A stretch of 64,000 nucleotides of DNA from Strigamia acuminata (GCA_949358305.1 OX442319.1:5146001-5210000); one strand, 5' to 3'; positions 34,712-45,665 are shown, counted from the stretch's first letter. Numbers and translations are program-made. Notes: a model not told the origin generated them from the sequence alone.

Positions 34712-35940
34712 TCATAGTTTAACAAATTTATATGTTACGTCGTAAATCCCGACGGGTTCTTTCAATTTTTCATCGTAATCAACCCATTCCTAGATTTACA
34801 GGTGAAAAAAAAATGCAAGTGAACAAACAAATGATAAATAAATCGTTATTCGCTACACACCTTGTCCGTTAAATCGATGTCGTTGAACTGAGTTCCAGTG
34901 TCAACACCGCGAGCAACCCAACCGTTCTGCAATAAAAACGGGTTTTATTTTATTACTTTATTCATTTATTGCATTTGTTTGTTTACATTTCTTTAAATTA
35001 TGTTTACCCTCGGTTCGAAAGCTGAAAGTTCGAATCCCCGACAATCGAAAGCGACGATTGTTTTGAATTTGTTTTTGTCGTCAAAAGTGTATGCCTTTTT
35101 ACTGTCGTCTATGATGTCTATAAAATGGATAAGGAGTTATCGTGTTGGGAAATATGTGCGTTGAAATGTTTGGATTACCAATGGAGTTTTCTCTAGCACA
35201 TAATTTACACTTTGATACTAGACTCGCTTCCCCTCGGTTTCCCTTTAGTGGCGATTTTTCTTCTTCGGTCAAATATTGCCATTTGTCGGTTTCTTCGCCG
35301 CAATTCAAACATCTGAGCTGAAATTAAGAATATTTTTATTGTTTTTCCATAAAATTGAGTTTTTTTTACGTAATAAAGATGCAGTTTTTAAAATCTATAA
35401 TTTTTTCACAATAAAATGCGATTTTTCATCTGAAAATGTTTTTTCTTCGGATGAAATTGCAGTTCTTTGGGCCAAAAAATCCATTTTTGTTTATAAACTT
35501 GCAGTTTGTCTGATAAATGTTACATTTTTTCACCAAAAAATGCTATTTTTCAGCTAAAAAAGTTGGTTTTCTTCAAAAATTACCGTTTTTCCCCACGAAA
35601 TTGCAGGTTTTTGGTCGCAAAAATTTATTTTTCATATCAAAATGTCATTTTTGCACGGAAAATTATAAATTTTGCATCAAAAGAAATACATTTTCCTCAA
35701 AAATTGCATGTTTTTTTTAAAAAACGTCTATTAATTTCCCGATGGCCTGACAAAACTTGGCGCCGAGCCTGAACCACACCGTACCTTCACATGCCACCGA
35801 AAATCTTCTCCATTTGCAATTAAATCCGTCACATTTTCCAAATTAGCTTGAATCTGCAATCCTATCTTCTAAAAGTAAACAAGAAAAAAACCAAAGTTAA
35901 AAACCAAAACAAACACCTCCCCCTAAAACCTTACCACCAT
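34712..35940 (-). CDS. CZIB: CXXC-motif zinc-binding protein (C1orf123/UPF0587 family)
   Basis: Six minus-strand exons: 35940-35935 (only ATG GTG), 35868-35785, 35317-35179, 35117-35008, 34926-34861 and 34789-34712. All are GT-AG, exact frame, 160 residues, the usual family length. Diagnostic stretches: LRCLNCGEETDKWQYL and SKCKLCARENSI (two CxxC pairs that bind zinc), FKTIVAFDCRGFE, and the end GIYDVTYKFVK. The cellular role is poorly known in the family. The 6-nt first coding exon is notable. It is divergent from the ZIP gene with a 328-bp shared promoter, so zinc-binding and zinc-transport genes are side by side, perhaps by chance. Confidence 0.93.
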
Positions 35941-36268
35941 CTTGCCACGATTTTCCCAACCTACATACGGCACCAGTGACGTCAAAAAATATCCAAACCA
36001 CCTGACTCAACCTCCACTCTATGACGTCATTCCACCACCCCACAACTCTAAAACCAGTGACATACCGTCAAGAAATCTCCAAACCAACACTCCAACTCCC
36101 AATAAAAACCGTAACAATTAATCCAAACTCTTCTCAGAAACCGACAAAAACCTACGTCACAACGCAACTCTCTCTTCCCTCTCCAGCGCCTCGGTCCCAT
36201 CTGGCTATAAACAAAAACAATTTCCTGCTGACGGACCCTCCATTCGAGCGAGCATACGTTGCGGCAGA
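35941..36268. promoter_or_regulatory. bidirectional CZIB/ZIP promoter with two CRE octamers
   Basis: TGACGTCA occurs at 35977-35984 and 36022-36029, the consensus for CREB/ATF binding. A related CTACGTCAC lies at about 36152. No TATA box is evident. Control of both genes by CREB/ATF is inferred from position only. Confidence 0.55.
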
Positions 36269-37336
36269 ATGCAGATCCTCGAATTACAAATCATCTTTCT
36301 ATCATCACTATGGCTGGCAACATTTCTATTCAGTCTAATCCCAGTTCTGTGCCTTCGACGGTCATCCCACTCAGCCCTAAACAGAGGAACCCAACGGTGT
36401 CTATCCTACCTATCGTGCGTCGCAGCTGGCGTGCTCATAGGAATGTGTTTTCTCGGCCTTCTGCCGCTAGTCAAGAGCCAATTCGACAAAATTCTAACCG
36501 AAATCGACTTTAAAACGCACTTCCCCGTCGCGGAATGCGTCGTAGTGCTCGGTTTTTTCCTAGTTTTGACCATCGAACAAATGTGCGCCAAATGTTTCGC
36601 GAAAAATCGCAAATTCAACACGACGAACGAGTTCGAAATGCGAGGCGCCGAGGATGCCGAGTCCATAAGGAAGCTTCTGGATGACGATTTCGACGCGGAG
36701 CAGGACACGCTTTACGACCTCAGTGCGCAGCATAAGAATCCCGTTACGGGGTTGGTGAAGCCGAACAAGTTTTCGCCGCTGAAAAATGGCGCCACGTCGC
36801 CCAAGAAGAAAACAAAGCCGAATTCGGAAGGTTCGGCACATTGTCGACACATTTCGGCGTTGCAGAGAGAGAAAATCGGGCTGAGGTTTTTCGTTTTGGT
36901 GTTGGCGCTGAGCATACATGCTGTTTTCGAAGGTCTGGCGCTAGGCTTGATCAAAGATACGGGCAGAGCGATGCACCTGTTTATTGGGATGGTGCTTCAT
37001 GAAGCAATGTGTGCCTTTGCTTTGGGAGTGAATTTGGCTAGAAATCGTCTGACTTTGTGCGCTATTTTGGTCTATATTGTGTTTTTCAGCTTGACTGTGC
37101 CAGCCGGTATCGGGCTGGGGCTAGTTTTGGGAGAGTTGGAAGGTGTTCAAGCGGTGGCTGTTGCGGCGGTTTTGCAGGCGATAGCGGCGGGGATTTTTGT
37201 GCACGTTACGTTTATGGAGATAATTCCGGTGGAGTTTTCGAATGGGAAAAGCGGACTTTTGAAGGTTTTGTTTCTGTTTATAGGATTTCTTGTCATTGCG
37301 GCTATCAATGTGGGCCAGGAAGTTGAACATTGGTGA
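36269..37336 (+). CDS. ZIP zinc transporter (SLC39A1/2/3-like), intronless
   Basis: A single 355-residue frame. Eight membrane segments are apparent: three before a long His-poor cytosolic loop (about residues 115-205, charged) and five after it. The transport motifs are intact: HAVFEGLALGL in TM4 and HEAMCAFALGVNL in TM5, plus the C-terminal LFLFIGFLVIAAINVGQE. This fits the ZIPI/ZIPII branch, which imports Zn2+ at the plasma membrane. AATAAA follows at 37386. The absence of introns, where neighbours are split, could mean an old retrocopy, but the reading frame is whole and the promoter looks shared with CZIB. Confidence 0.92.
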   Translation: MQILELQIIFLSSLWLATFLFSLIPVLCLRRSSHSALNRGTQRCLSYLSCVAAGVLIGMCFLGLLPLVKSQFDKILTEIDFKTHFPVAECVVVLGFFLVLTIEQMCAKCFAKNRKFNTTNEFEMRGAEDAESIRKLLDDDFDAEQDTLYDLSAQHKNPVTGLVKPNKFSPLKNGATSPKKKTKPNSEGSAHCRHISALQREKIGLRFFVLVLALSIHAVFEGLALGLIKDTGRAMHLFIGMVLHEAMCAFALGVNLARNRLTLCAILVYIVFFSLTVPAGIGLGLVLGELEGVQAVAVAAVLQAIAAGIFVHVTFMEIIPVEFSNGKSGLLKVLFLFIGFLVIAAINVGQEVEHW

Positions 37337-37509
37337 TTGAATTGTTTTTTTGTTTTTGTTTTGACATATCTGAAATGAATTTATTAAATAAATGTTTTTT
37401 TATTTTGTGCCTCGTTTACATGACGGAATTTTTAAGGGGTTTTTTGCATCTCCCATCAACTGAAACTTTTAAAAAAAAATTATGGGTTAAATTTGGATTT
37501 TTTTTCTAA

Positions 37510-37872
37510 AATTTGAGTTTTTGTGCTAAAAATTTGAGTTTTTGTGCTAAAAATTTGAGTTTTTGTGCTAAAAATTTGAGTTTTTGTGCTAAAAATTTGA
37601 GTTTTTGTGCTAAAAATTTGAGTTTTTGTGCTAAAAATTTGAGTTTTTGTGCTAAAAATTTGAGTTTTTGTGCTAAAAATTTGAGTTTTTGTGCTAAAAA
37701 TTTGAGTTTTTGTGCTAAAAATTTGAGTTTTTGTGCTAAAAATTTGAGTTTTTGTGCTAAAAATTTGAGTTTTTGTGCTAAAAATTTGAGTTTTTGTGCT
37801 AAAAATTTGAGTTTTTGTGCTAAAAATTTGAGTTTTTGTGCTAAAAATTTGAGTTTTTGTGCTAAAAATTTC
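37510..37872. repeat. 21-bp minisatellite, about 17 copies
   Basis: The unit GTGCTAAAAATTTGAGTTTTT is repeated with almost no variation. Because 21 is a multiple of three, every frame stays open, giving false 120-150-codon ORFs on both strands. It begins about 120 bp after the ZIP poly(A) signal. Confidence 0.97.
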
Positions 37873-40800
37873 ATTTTGATGCGTGTTTTGGTATGAGTTA
37901 CCGTATTCCTTCAAATGAGAGCCGCGGCTTACGTTCAACGTTCGTTACGTTAAATACAAAAACTCGTTGTCGTTCGTGGTTCAAAACTACGTTTCTCCAC
38001 CCCGGCCTAGCTTACCGTATTGGTTGACTCAGTCATCCGCAATCTGAATCTCCCAACCAATTGGAGTATTTCAAGTACTTTTTGGAATAGAGTTTAGCAG
38101 ATACCGTATTATCGCTACCGTATTGTCGCGATAATACGGTATTTTTGCTTCGTCGGCCACGGTTCTTAATCGAAGGACTACTTATTTTTGGCCACTGCGC
38201 AATTAACAGTTTGAAGGCCCAATAACACGTTGAATTTTATTCTTCATTGGAGAATCTAATTTTGTGTAATATGTATGCAAATGTCATCCAAGTGGGTCGC
38301 TAGTCTAGATCCAAGGAGAAATCTAGTTTCCCTTGTAATAAAAAGTCTCGTATTGAAAATTTCCTGTCATGTAAACTAAACCAAATGCAATAGTTTAGAC
38401 TTCGCTTCAATTCCTGAAGTGATAGAAAATGAATTTGTATTTTTGGTACATAATCAAGTGATTATATTTTAACCAAAAAATATTTTATTTTATTTATATT
38501 TTGAATCAATTGTGTGCTAATGAATAATTTCCAAAATGGATTTTCACAGGAAAAAGCAATCAAAAAGTCATTTTAAGAGGCACAATAGTGAGATAAATTA
38601 AATAAAAAATATTTGCTTTTTTTTACGGGACCAATTGATTGACATTTCATCAAATATTTAAATTTAACAAATGCAGAAAATTAAAATGATAAAAAAAAAT
38701 ATAAACATATATATTTAAAAATAATTATCCGTTATGAATTTTTTGTGAAGACCTTTTTATTACCCATTTTGGATTTTATTTGCTCAATATGACAATTCCA
38801 GCGTCTGGTACACCACCTGTTACCACAAATGGCGCATCAACGAATGCCGGATGGCTGAGAAAATAAACCAAAATGACATTATTTGCTGCAGAATTTTGTT
38901 TTAAATTGAATAAATGTAATATTATAATACATTATAATACAAAATGTGATTTTATTGTTTTCCAAGGTGAGGAAATGGAATAAAAAGATTGTTATTTCCT
39001 GTTTTCTCTTAAAATTGTAAGCGTTTGAGTGTTATTTTTGTTATACGTTGACTGCTGGGTTTTATTGATGCCAGGTGTTGATGACTACTGTTAGATTAGA
39101 AAACTGATGGTGTTGGTGAAACTAATTATTATTGAAAAAAAAAACATTTTATATCTTTATTTTATCAGCTGTATAAAATATTGACATTTATTTTAGATTA
39201 TATACGATTGTAAAGGTTGAGCAGACGACAGTTTGACATTTATAACAGGAAAAGTGAATTTATCATTATGCAGTTGAAAAATAATTTTTTTTAAAACAAT
39301 TATTCTAGTCATTTTAATATTATCCATTTTAACTGATTTCGATGTTTATTGTTTTTCATTTTTTGTATTTATTGTAGTTATAAAAGTAGTGTTTTTATTG
39401 AAATTGGTTTGGATGCAGTTTTTAAGTACAGTAATCACGATACATGAATAATAAACATATTAAATTTAAAATTAAACTTAAAATCTGCAGAAACATGCTC
39501 AATGTCCTGCGCATTTTGAGTATTGGCTAACTTCATTTCTCAACGGGATGTTAGAGCAGGACTGAAGCTTAAATTCCTCAAAATGGCGAATCTTTGTTTA
39601 AACATTAAAAATCAACGAATTTAAGTAAAAGTGTAAGTTTTTATCAAAAATTGCAAGTCGACGGCGTTGGGAATTCGTTCCCGAGACATCTGGTGCAAAT
39701 CCGGCATGGGAAAATCCTATTTCCGTCTAATCTAAAACATTGAATAACTTTATTTCTGCGGCATTGTTTAACAACATTAATGCCAACACTCAAAAGAGCG
39801 GCAGATTCTACCGTTTTTAAAATAAAATACATTTTTTTAAAGGCTTTTATTTAACTTGACTTGAACATTTGTGTGTGTGTTTCAACTTCCGGTTTGTCTA
39901 AATTTGGGTGTTTTTTCCAAAAATCAATTCAGCATAACAAAAAATTAAAATTTGGGCTTCGTAGCGCCCTAGAACAGGTCATTCCACACATTATGAAAAA
40001 AAGAAAGAAAGAAAAGACTAAGTTTTCAGCGCTGTGGACTGGAAATACGAAGTATGAAACCTCTGATTTACGGCAAACTGTAAGCAAACCGGAGCGCCAC
40101 CTGGCGGAACCTGTGTGTTTTAATGGATGCCAAAATGTTCGCCCGATACGAATTTTGATGTTTTCGGCACTAAAAAAGGATTTAAAAATCCTGAAACCAC
40201 GCTCATTTGATTGGAAATTGCATTCTGCACAAGCCTGTATGTTTCTTTTTTCGATTCGGTAAAAAAAAAGGAGGTTTATTGTGTTCGTGATTTGACCATA
40301 AAAACAAAAAATATTAAAAATGTACGATTTAAAAAATTAAAAATATGTTTCCTGTGCAGAATTTGCCGCTCTTTCAAATGGTGGTGATAACTTTTTGATC
40401 TGAGCTATATTTTTTTTTTTTACTAAAAAACGATTTGTCATTTGGCAAATTTTTAGTATGGAATCAAATTTCGCAGGGATACAGCATAAAAGCCTTTTTC
40501 AAAAACGTAGTTTTTTTGGTTTACTTGTTTTTAAATCTAAACGAAAGAGGTGGAAATGTTGAAAATAAATTTTTTTTTGCTGAAAAATTTAATTTTTTAA
40601 AAAAAAATCAGGGAAAATACACATAAACGTCGATATAAATTGCGAGGCGGCCATTTTGAGTTTTGAATTTGTTTGGATTAAACGATAAAACGACGGTAAA
40701 TTTTAATCGTAACAATTACACATTTTTGGCGCGGCGGCCATATTGAAACTAAGCTAGGCTTAACACCGAATCAAGTCCCCTTGACGATACGTTTAATAAC

Positions 40801-40887
40801 CAATCAAGTGCCCTTAAATAACGTAAGGCTTACATAAATGGACATATATATACAACCAATTTTCCATTTTGTCTTATTCTTTGCTAA
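37873..40887. other. long AT-rich intergenic region, no gene seen
   Basis: It includes a fragment of the TACCGTATT MITE family (37901-37970) and a palindromic TACCGTATTGTCGCGATAAT word near 38117-38142. The open frame 39861-40262 has no recognisable content and no splice context, and I do not call it. Confidence 0.5.
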
Positions 40888-41265
40888 AGAGGGGACTTTG
40901 GCTTCCCCATCGATCACAATCTCTTGTGTCATCTCCTGTTTGATTCAGCGATTTCCTTCGTTATTGCCTTCCGTAACCACCACGGCCTCCGTATCTTCGA
41001 ATTCCGTTGTAGTTATTTTTTCGTTTTCGTTTTCGTCCGCGCCATCGCCGTGGATTGGTTTACATCTGTTGTTGGGATTACTTCCGTGGATTCCGTTGAT
41101 TGGGCTATTCCGACGGACGAAAACGAAAACGAAAAGATAACTACAACGGAATTCGAAGATACGGAGGCCGTGGTGGTTATGGAAGGCGATAATGAAGGAA
41201 ATCGCTGAATCAAACAGGAGATGACACAAGAGATTGTGATCGATGGGGAAGCCGAAGTCCCCTCT
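40888..41265. repeat. long inverted repeat, two 152-bp arms
   Basis: The left arm (40888-41039) and right arm (41114-41265) are near-identical inverted copies separated by a 74-bp spacer. The right arm reads on plus as an acidic frame (ITTTEFEDTEAVVVMEGD), then an in-frame TGA, then IKQEMTQEIVIDGEAEVPSS, continuing past the arm to a stop near 41301. The left arm carries the same on minus. The arms may come from a coding exon. Confidence 0.85.
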
Positions 41266-41661
41266 TCGGCAACGTTATTGTTTGTTCCGCTTCCGACTTA
41301 ATCATTTTATAAATAAATTAACTAATTTTTAATTTGTAACTAAACGTTTTGCAAATAACTTTTTTTTATTTTGTTTATTACTGCTAAAAACTTAAACGTA
41401 TTTCTATCAATCAATTGAAATAAAACATCACCAAAAGCGTTCGGTTTTAGAGTGGACATACTGGACAATGTTTTTGGTTCTATCCCGCTGTTGTTGAGAC
41501 GCGGTCGTAATCGATTCCTGCATTCGCTTAACCCGCATCGTATACGTATCGTATACTGTACGCTTCACTATTATTTGAGGCATATGAAGACAGAACTTTG
41601 TATTTGATTACATAATGATCGCCAGTCGCCACCGTTGTCCGTTTAACAACAAGGAAACAAC

Positions 41662-42496
41662 ATGCGTTTTGCACAACTGGTCATGGGTCCCGCAGGTAGC
41701 GGCAAATCCACCTACTGCCACAACATGGTTCTCCATGCAAAAGACGCTCAGCGCACTATAAACGTCATTAACTTGGACCCAGCAGCGGAATCCTTTAAGT
41801 ACGAACCGGTAGTTGACATCAAACAACTAATTCAACTCGACGACGCAATGGAAGATGAAGAATTACATTTTGGACCGAACGGGGGACATATTTTGCATGG
41901 AACACCTCATAGACAATTCCGACTGGTTAAAGGAGCAGATGGAAGACATTGTCGATGGCGAATACGTACTGTTCGACTGTCCCGGACAAATCGAATTGTA
42001 CACGCATATGACTGTGATGAGTCAGTTCATCCAACTATTAACCTCGTGGGATTTCCGTGTTTGCGGCGTGTTTTTGTTGGATTCGCATTTCATGCTCCAA
42101 ACGAGCAAATTCTTTTCCGGGACTTTAACGGCGTTGTCTGTCATGGTTAATTTAGAAATCCCTCAAGTTAACGTGATGACCAAAATGGATCTACTCGACA
42201 AACAATCCAGAAACCAACTGGAGAAATTCTTGCAAGTTGACACCCACATGCTCGTACACGACGAAATGATCGGGAAAGATGACTCGAACTGGCATCAGAA
42301 ACACTTCAAGCTTAGCCAAGCCGTTTGTAGCATCATCGACGACTACAGTTTTGTTAAATACATGCCGCTTGATGTAAGCGACGAAGATACGGTTCAGGAT
42401 TTATTGATATTTATCGACACTAATTTGCAGTATGGCGAAGACGCCGACGTCAGAGTTCGTGATTATGGTGACGGTGAGGGAGAACGGGATGATTGA
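41662..42496 (+). pseudogene. GPN3: GPN-loop GTPase 3, intronless, with a one-site frame break
   Basis: The N-terminal part (41662-41880) reads [20 protein letters not shown] (Walker [10 protein letters not shown]), VINLDPAAE and the GPN loop FGPNGG. At the G run 41881-41885 the homology shifts frame and continues to 42496 with [34 protein letters not shown] and YGED. Two extra G (or one fewer) in that run would restore one frame. It is either an assembly error in an expressed gene or a retrocopy with a recent lesion. No introns are present. GPN3 helps RNA polymerase II assembly or nuclear import in other animals. Poly(A) signal AATAAA is at about 42540. Confidence 0.75.
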
Positions 42497-42756
42497 ACGT
42501 TATAACGATTAATGCAACGGAAACTTTTTTTTTTTATTAAATAAATTGATTTTGATTTTGAAAAACAAAAAACAAAAAAAACAAAACACCAGCGCCATTA
42601 CCCAAACACTAAACTTTCTATCTTCTTAGGGTAATGAAAATTATATTTTTATTTTATTTTTTTATCATGTATTTTAATTTCAAGCATATTATTTCTTAAT
42701 AGGCGGCGATGTAAGCGAATATCAAGTTCCCGCGGATTCTCAAATGACTGTTGGAC

Positions 42757-42949
42757 TGTTGGACATGGTGTTCTTCGGTCGCCAATACGTCACCAGGAAG
42801 CGCTTGAAGATACATCCACTGGACGTTCCATGTAGATAGCCAATCAGGGCTAAGTGTTCATATATTTAAACCTGTGTCTTTTCTGTAAAAAATCACTTAT
42901 CGTTTAAACCTTGTGACTGTTGTATTGTTGGATCGAGCTATTTCCAACA
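42757..42949 (+). mobile_element. family B solo LTR
   Basis: It starts TGTTGGACATGG and ends ATTTCCAACA, an inverted-end LTR matching the one at 48847-49057. A clear target duplication is not seen. It lies directly upstream of the LRR gene and may supply its promoter or 5' UTR. Confidence 0.6.
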
Positions 42950-42970
42950 CAGACTTGTATCATTCTCGAC

Positions 42971-44578
42971 ATGCCACGTAGAAAATCAGCTTCGAGTTTG
43001 GAAGATTTGTGTTTGAATGTAGTGACCACTCGATTTGAAGATCAAGAGATACAAGATCAACTGGCAAGTCAACCACCCGTGCTTTTGAATAACATATATG
43101 AAAGATTGTGCAAGAAATTATTAATTACCGATGGAAGTTTGCCTTCAAAAACATTCAGTCATCCTGGCGCCGTGTCATTACATGATTTCTATCTGTTTGA
43201 TATTTCCACGACTGCTCTACTCGATAAAATTGGCCAAACTTGTATAAACCTTGCACGTTTATGCTTGTCACGAGATTTTACTTTTGGAGTTTTTAGCGCT
43301 CCAATGTTGTCAACTGAATCCATAGTTAATCTGCTGCAAAAATTACCGAAACTTCAATATTTAAACCTCTCGTATCGATCAGAAGAATGCACGGATGAAA
43401 TTGCTGCTACAATCGGACAGTATTGTCCACTGATGAAAGAGCTCGAACTTATGGGTTGTTTAAAGCTTACTGACATTGGGCTGCGGTCATTATGCTCTTG
43501 CATCAAGCTTAATATTTTGGATATTATATCATCTACTAGTACCACGGCTGAAGGTTGTTTGTTCGTTCTCAACCAACTGCCACTTTTAAAACAGTTTAGA
43601 CATGATTATTGGCACGATTTATTTACAGAGTTGGTCAAACTGTCGTCTGGAAACACTTATTCCATCAAACATGTTGTAGTAGATAGTATCGAACACATCC
43701 CTACCCTGAAGACATATTTTCCAAATTTAAGATCCTTGGGATGCACAGATTTTGGACTTTTAGATTTTAATATTGTAATGCGGCCACAACGATTGAAATC
43801 TCTCAGTTTGTGGCATTTTACACTGGTGAATATTAGACTTATCAATCGCGCTTGGCCAATGTTAGAGGAGTTAGAATTAAATGAGTGTACATTTTTCAAT
43901 GAAGGTGATACCTTTAAAGCCCCATTGCAAAACCTTCGTCATCTAACTTTAAGCTGTAGAAATACAGAAATAGACCAACAATTGAAAACGTTATTGGTAC
44001 AATGTAGACGTTTAGAAAAATTGCGTTTTTTTCGTTGTGTTTGGCTTTCTGACGATTTCATTTTAGAACTTGCAGAGTTGAATTCGTTACGATCTTTATT
44101 TTTATATAAATGCCCCTTGGTTACTTCTGCTTCCATCATAAAATTGTTAGATGTGCAAAATCCATTGAATACGTTAGAAATCTGCAATTGTAATAATATT
44201 GACTATTCAGAATATGATGTAATTAACGATCATGTTAAACGTAAAAACTTGAATTTGCAAGTTAAGCACGAACTGGACTTTTATTTAACTTCATCTCACC
44301 GTTTTATGTTATTTGTTGACATGTGGAGTTTCGGGTGTATTGTGGCGGAAATGTGGACGCGCAGTCTGATATTTACAGGCGACAAAGAGCAAAAACAGTT
44401 GAGGTTGATTGGGGAACTTTGCGGGTCGATTTGTCCGGCGGTTTGGCCGGAAGTGCAGAATTTGGCCCTGTATAAGCAACTGGAGTTGCCACAACGTATG
44501 TTGCGGCAGGTGAGGGAAGGTTTGAGGACGTGGGTGCGGGATCATCTTCGTTGGATCTGGTTGATAAGTTGCACTTGA
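42971..44578 (+). CDS. leucine-rich repeat protein with an appended CDK9-derived tail
   Basis: The likely start is ATG 42971 (MPRRKSASSLEDLCLNVV), since an earlier ATG falls inside the LTR. Residues 1 to about 440 form an intronless FBXL-like LRR protein: an F-box-like N-terminus is weak, but repeats such as LPKLQYLNLS, CPLMKELELMGCLKLTDIGL and LNSLRSLFLYKCPLVTSASI are clear. From about 44305 the same frame changes to the C-lobe of a CDK9-type kinase (VDMWSFGCIVAEMWTRS, LIGELCGSICPAVWPEV). That piece is a decayed kinase fragment and ends in a wrong frame. The LRR part is probably the real gene; whether the kinase tail is translated is unknown. Confidence 0.7.
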   Translation: MPRRKSASSLEDLCLNVVTTRFEDQEIQDQLASQPPVLLNNIYERLCKKLLITDGSLPSKTFSHPGAVSLHDFYLFDISTTALLDKIGQTCINLARLCLSRDFTFGVFSAPMLSTESIVNLLQKLPKLQYLNLSYRSEECTDEIAATIGQYCPLMKELELMGCLKLTDIGLRSLCSCIKLNILDIISSTSTTAEGCLFVLNQLPLLKQFRHDYWHDLFTELVKLSSGNTYSIKHVVVDSIEHIPTLKTYFPNLRSLGCTDFGLLDFNIVMRPQRLKSLSLWHFTLVNIRLINRAWPMLEELELNECTFFNEGDTFKAPLQNLRHLTLSCRNTEIDQQLKTLLVQCRRLEKLRFFRCVWLSDDFILELAELNSLRSLFLYKCPLVTSASIIKLLDVQNPLNTLEICNCNNIDYSEYDVINDHVKRKNLNLQVKHELDFYLTSSHRFMLFVDMWSFGCIVAEMWTRSLIFTGDKEQKQLRLIGELCGSICPAVWPEVQNLALYKQLELPQRMLRQVREGLRTWVRDHLRWIWLISCT

Positions 44579-44715
44579 TCAGGATTATTTCTGGTCGGAT
44601 CCGAAGCCAGCGGAATTGGGCAGAATTGTTGCTGGACTTACACAGTCGAATTACCAGTTGGCGAAGTGCACAAACGTCCCTGTAGTAAATCCTGTACACG
44701 ACGTGATTTATTGTA
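44305..44715 (+). pseudogene. CDK9 C-lobe fragment, frame-broken
   Basis: Homology starts at the subdomain after the activation segment (DMWSFGCIVAEMWTRS) and runs through LCGSICPAVWPEVQNL. The frame breaks near 44535, a stretch of about 17 codons after LDLVDKL is missing, and the match resumes with YFWSDPKPAELGRIVAGL near 44590. It lacks the N-lobe and the catalytic loop, so it cannot be a kinase. It is likely an intronless (reverse-transcribed) piece. Confidence 0.75.
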
Positions 44716-45046
44716 AAAAGGGCTGTGAGTTTTGTGTTGGGTGCTATTTGTTGCCAAACAGACGCGCAAAATTTGATTTCAGGAGTGCGATATCCACAAC
44801 TAAGATTAATTTGAAAAAGTTAGAAAGCGAAAAGATTATATCGGATTGGAACAAACGACAACAAACTCGATTAAAGTTAAAAATAATATTTTTAATCATT
44901 ATTTATTTTTTTAAATTGTAAATTGAACGATGAGTTATTGGAGGTTTACGACATTGATCACGTTGAAATACTGGCCAAATTGAAACCAAAATTTAAAACA
45001 ATTAATAAATTCCAGTGTATTAATTGTCCACACTTTAAAATTCACG

Positions 45047-45219
45047 TACCGTACTGCCTCATTTAAACGCCCGGGCGTTTAATTCTTTTTTTGGGCCGAC
45101 CCCCTCCCGGTAAAGTCGGTTCGGGGCGGCACACGGTGCTATAAACGCCGCCCAACCCCGGCGTTTATTCGGGCCCGGCTTCTAAATGAACCCGGGCGTT
45201 TAAATGAGGCAGTACGGTA
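45047..45219. mobile_element. 173-bp MITE ending TACCGTACTGCCTCATTTAA
   Basis: Perfect inverted ends of more than 30 bp, GC-rich core with CCCGGGCG words. Ends read TACC...GGTA, so TA could be the target duplication. A diverged copy is at 61010-61292. Confidence 0.85.
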
Positions 45220-45665
45220 AGCATACATACAGGACCATGCAGGCGCCTTAATTCTAAACATTTTCACCTTAAAAATTCATTTGTAATCTAAGTTATAAAA
45301 TTTATTTTTGCACATTAAATGTCCGTTTTTGCATGTTTTAGGCATCAAATGGCACTGCATGGTCCTGCATAACGATATACAGGGTGGAAGAAAAGTCTGT
45401 TCCCCTCAAATATTTCCTAAGCAATTGCATCTAGGCCAACTTTGATGAAGCGATCGTATAGGAAGTTGGGGGAGAGCAATCCAATGATGTCATCCAATTT
45501 GACCTTGAAGGCCATTTTCAAGGTTATTCACTTGCTAACTTCTAAACCAATCAGGTTAGAGCAAAATTTTCAATTACAAAGTCGTAGAGCACTATCAAAT
45601 TAGTACTATCCAACTCATCCTAGTTGTCTTAAGTTAAATGTTTTCTTTTTAAAAAGTAAGTAAAA
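45220..45665. other. 5' flank of the exon-array gene
   Basis: No coding signal. It probably contains the promoter of the gene at 45666. Confidence 0.4.

Noticed and set aside
37510-37872. CRISPR-like regular repeat array
   Set aside because: Units abut without spacers and the genome is eukaryotic. It is a plain minisatellite.
39861-40262. 133-codon open frame
   Set aside because: No recognisable motif, Lys-rich AT-driven composition, no supporting splice sites or relatives in the window.
44616-44921. 101-codon frame as a separate gene
   Set aside because: Its first third is the CDK9 remnant in a shifted frame; the rest is unsupported.
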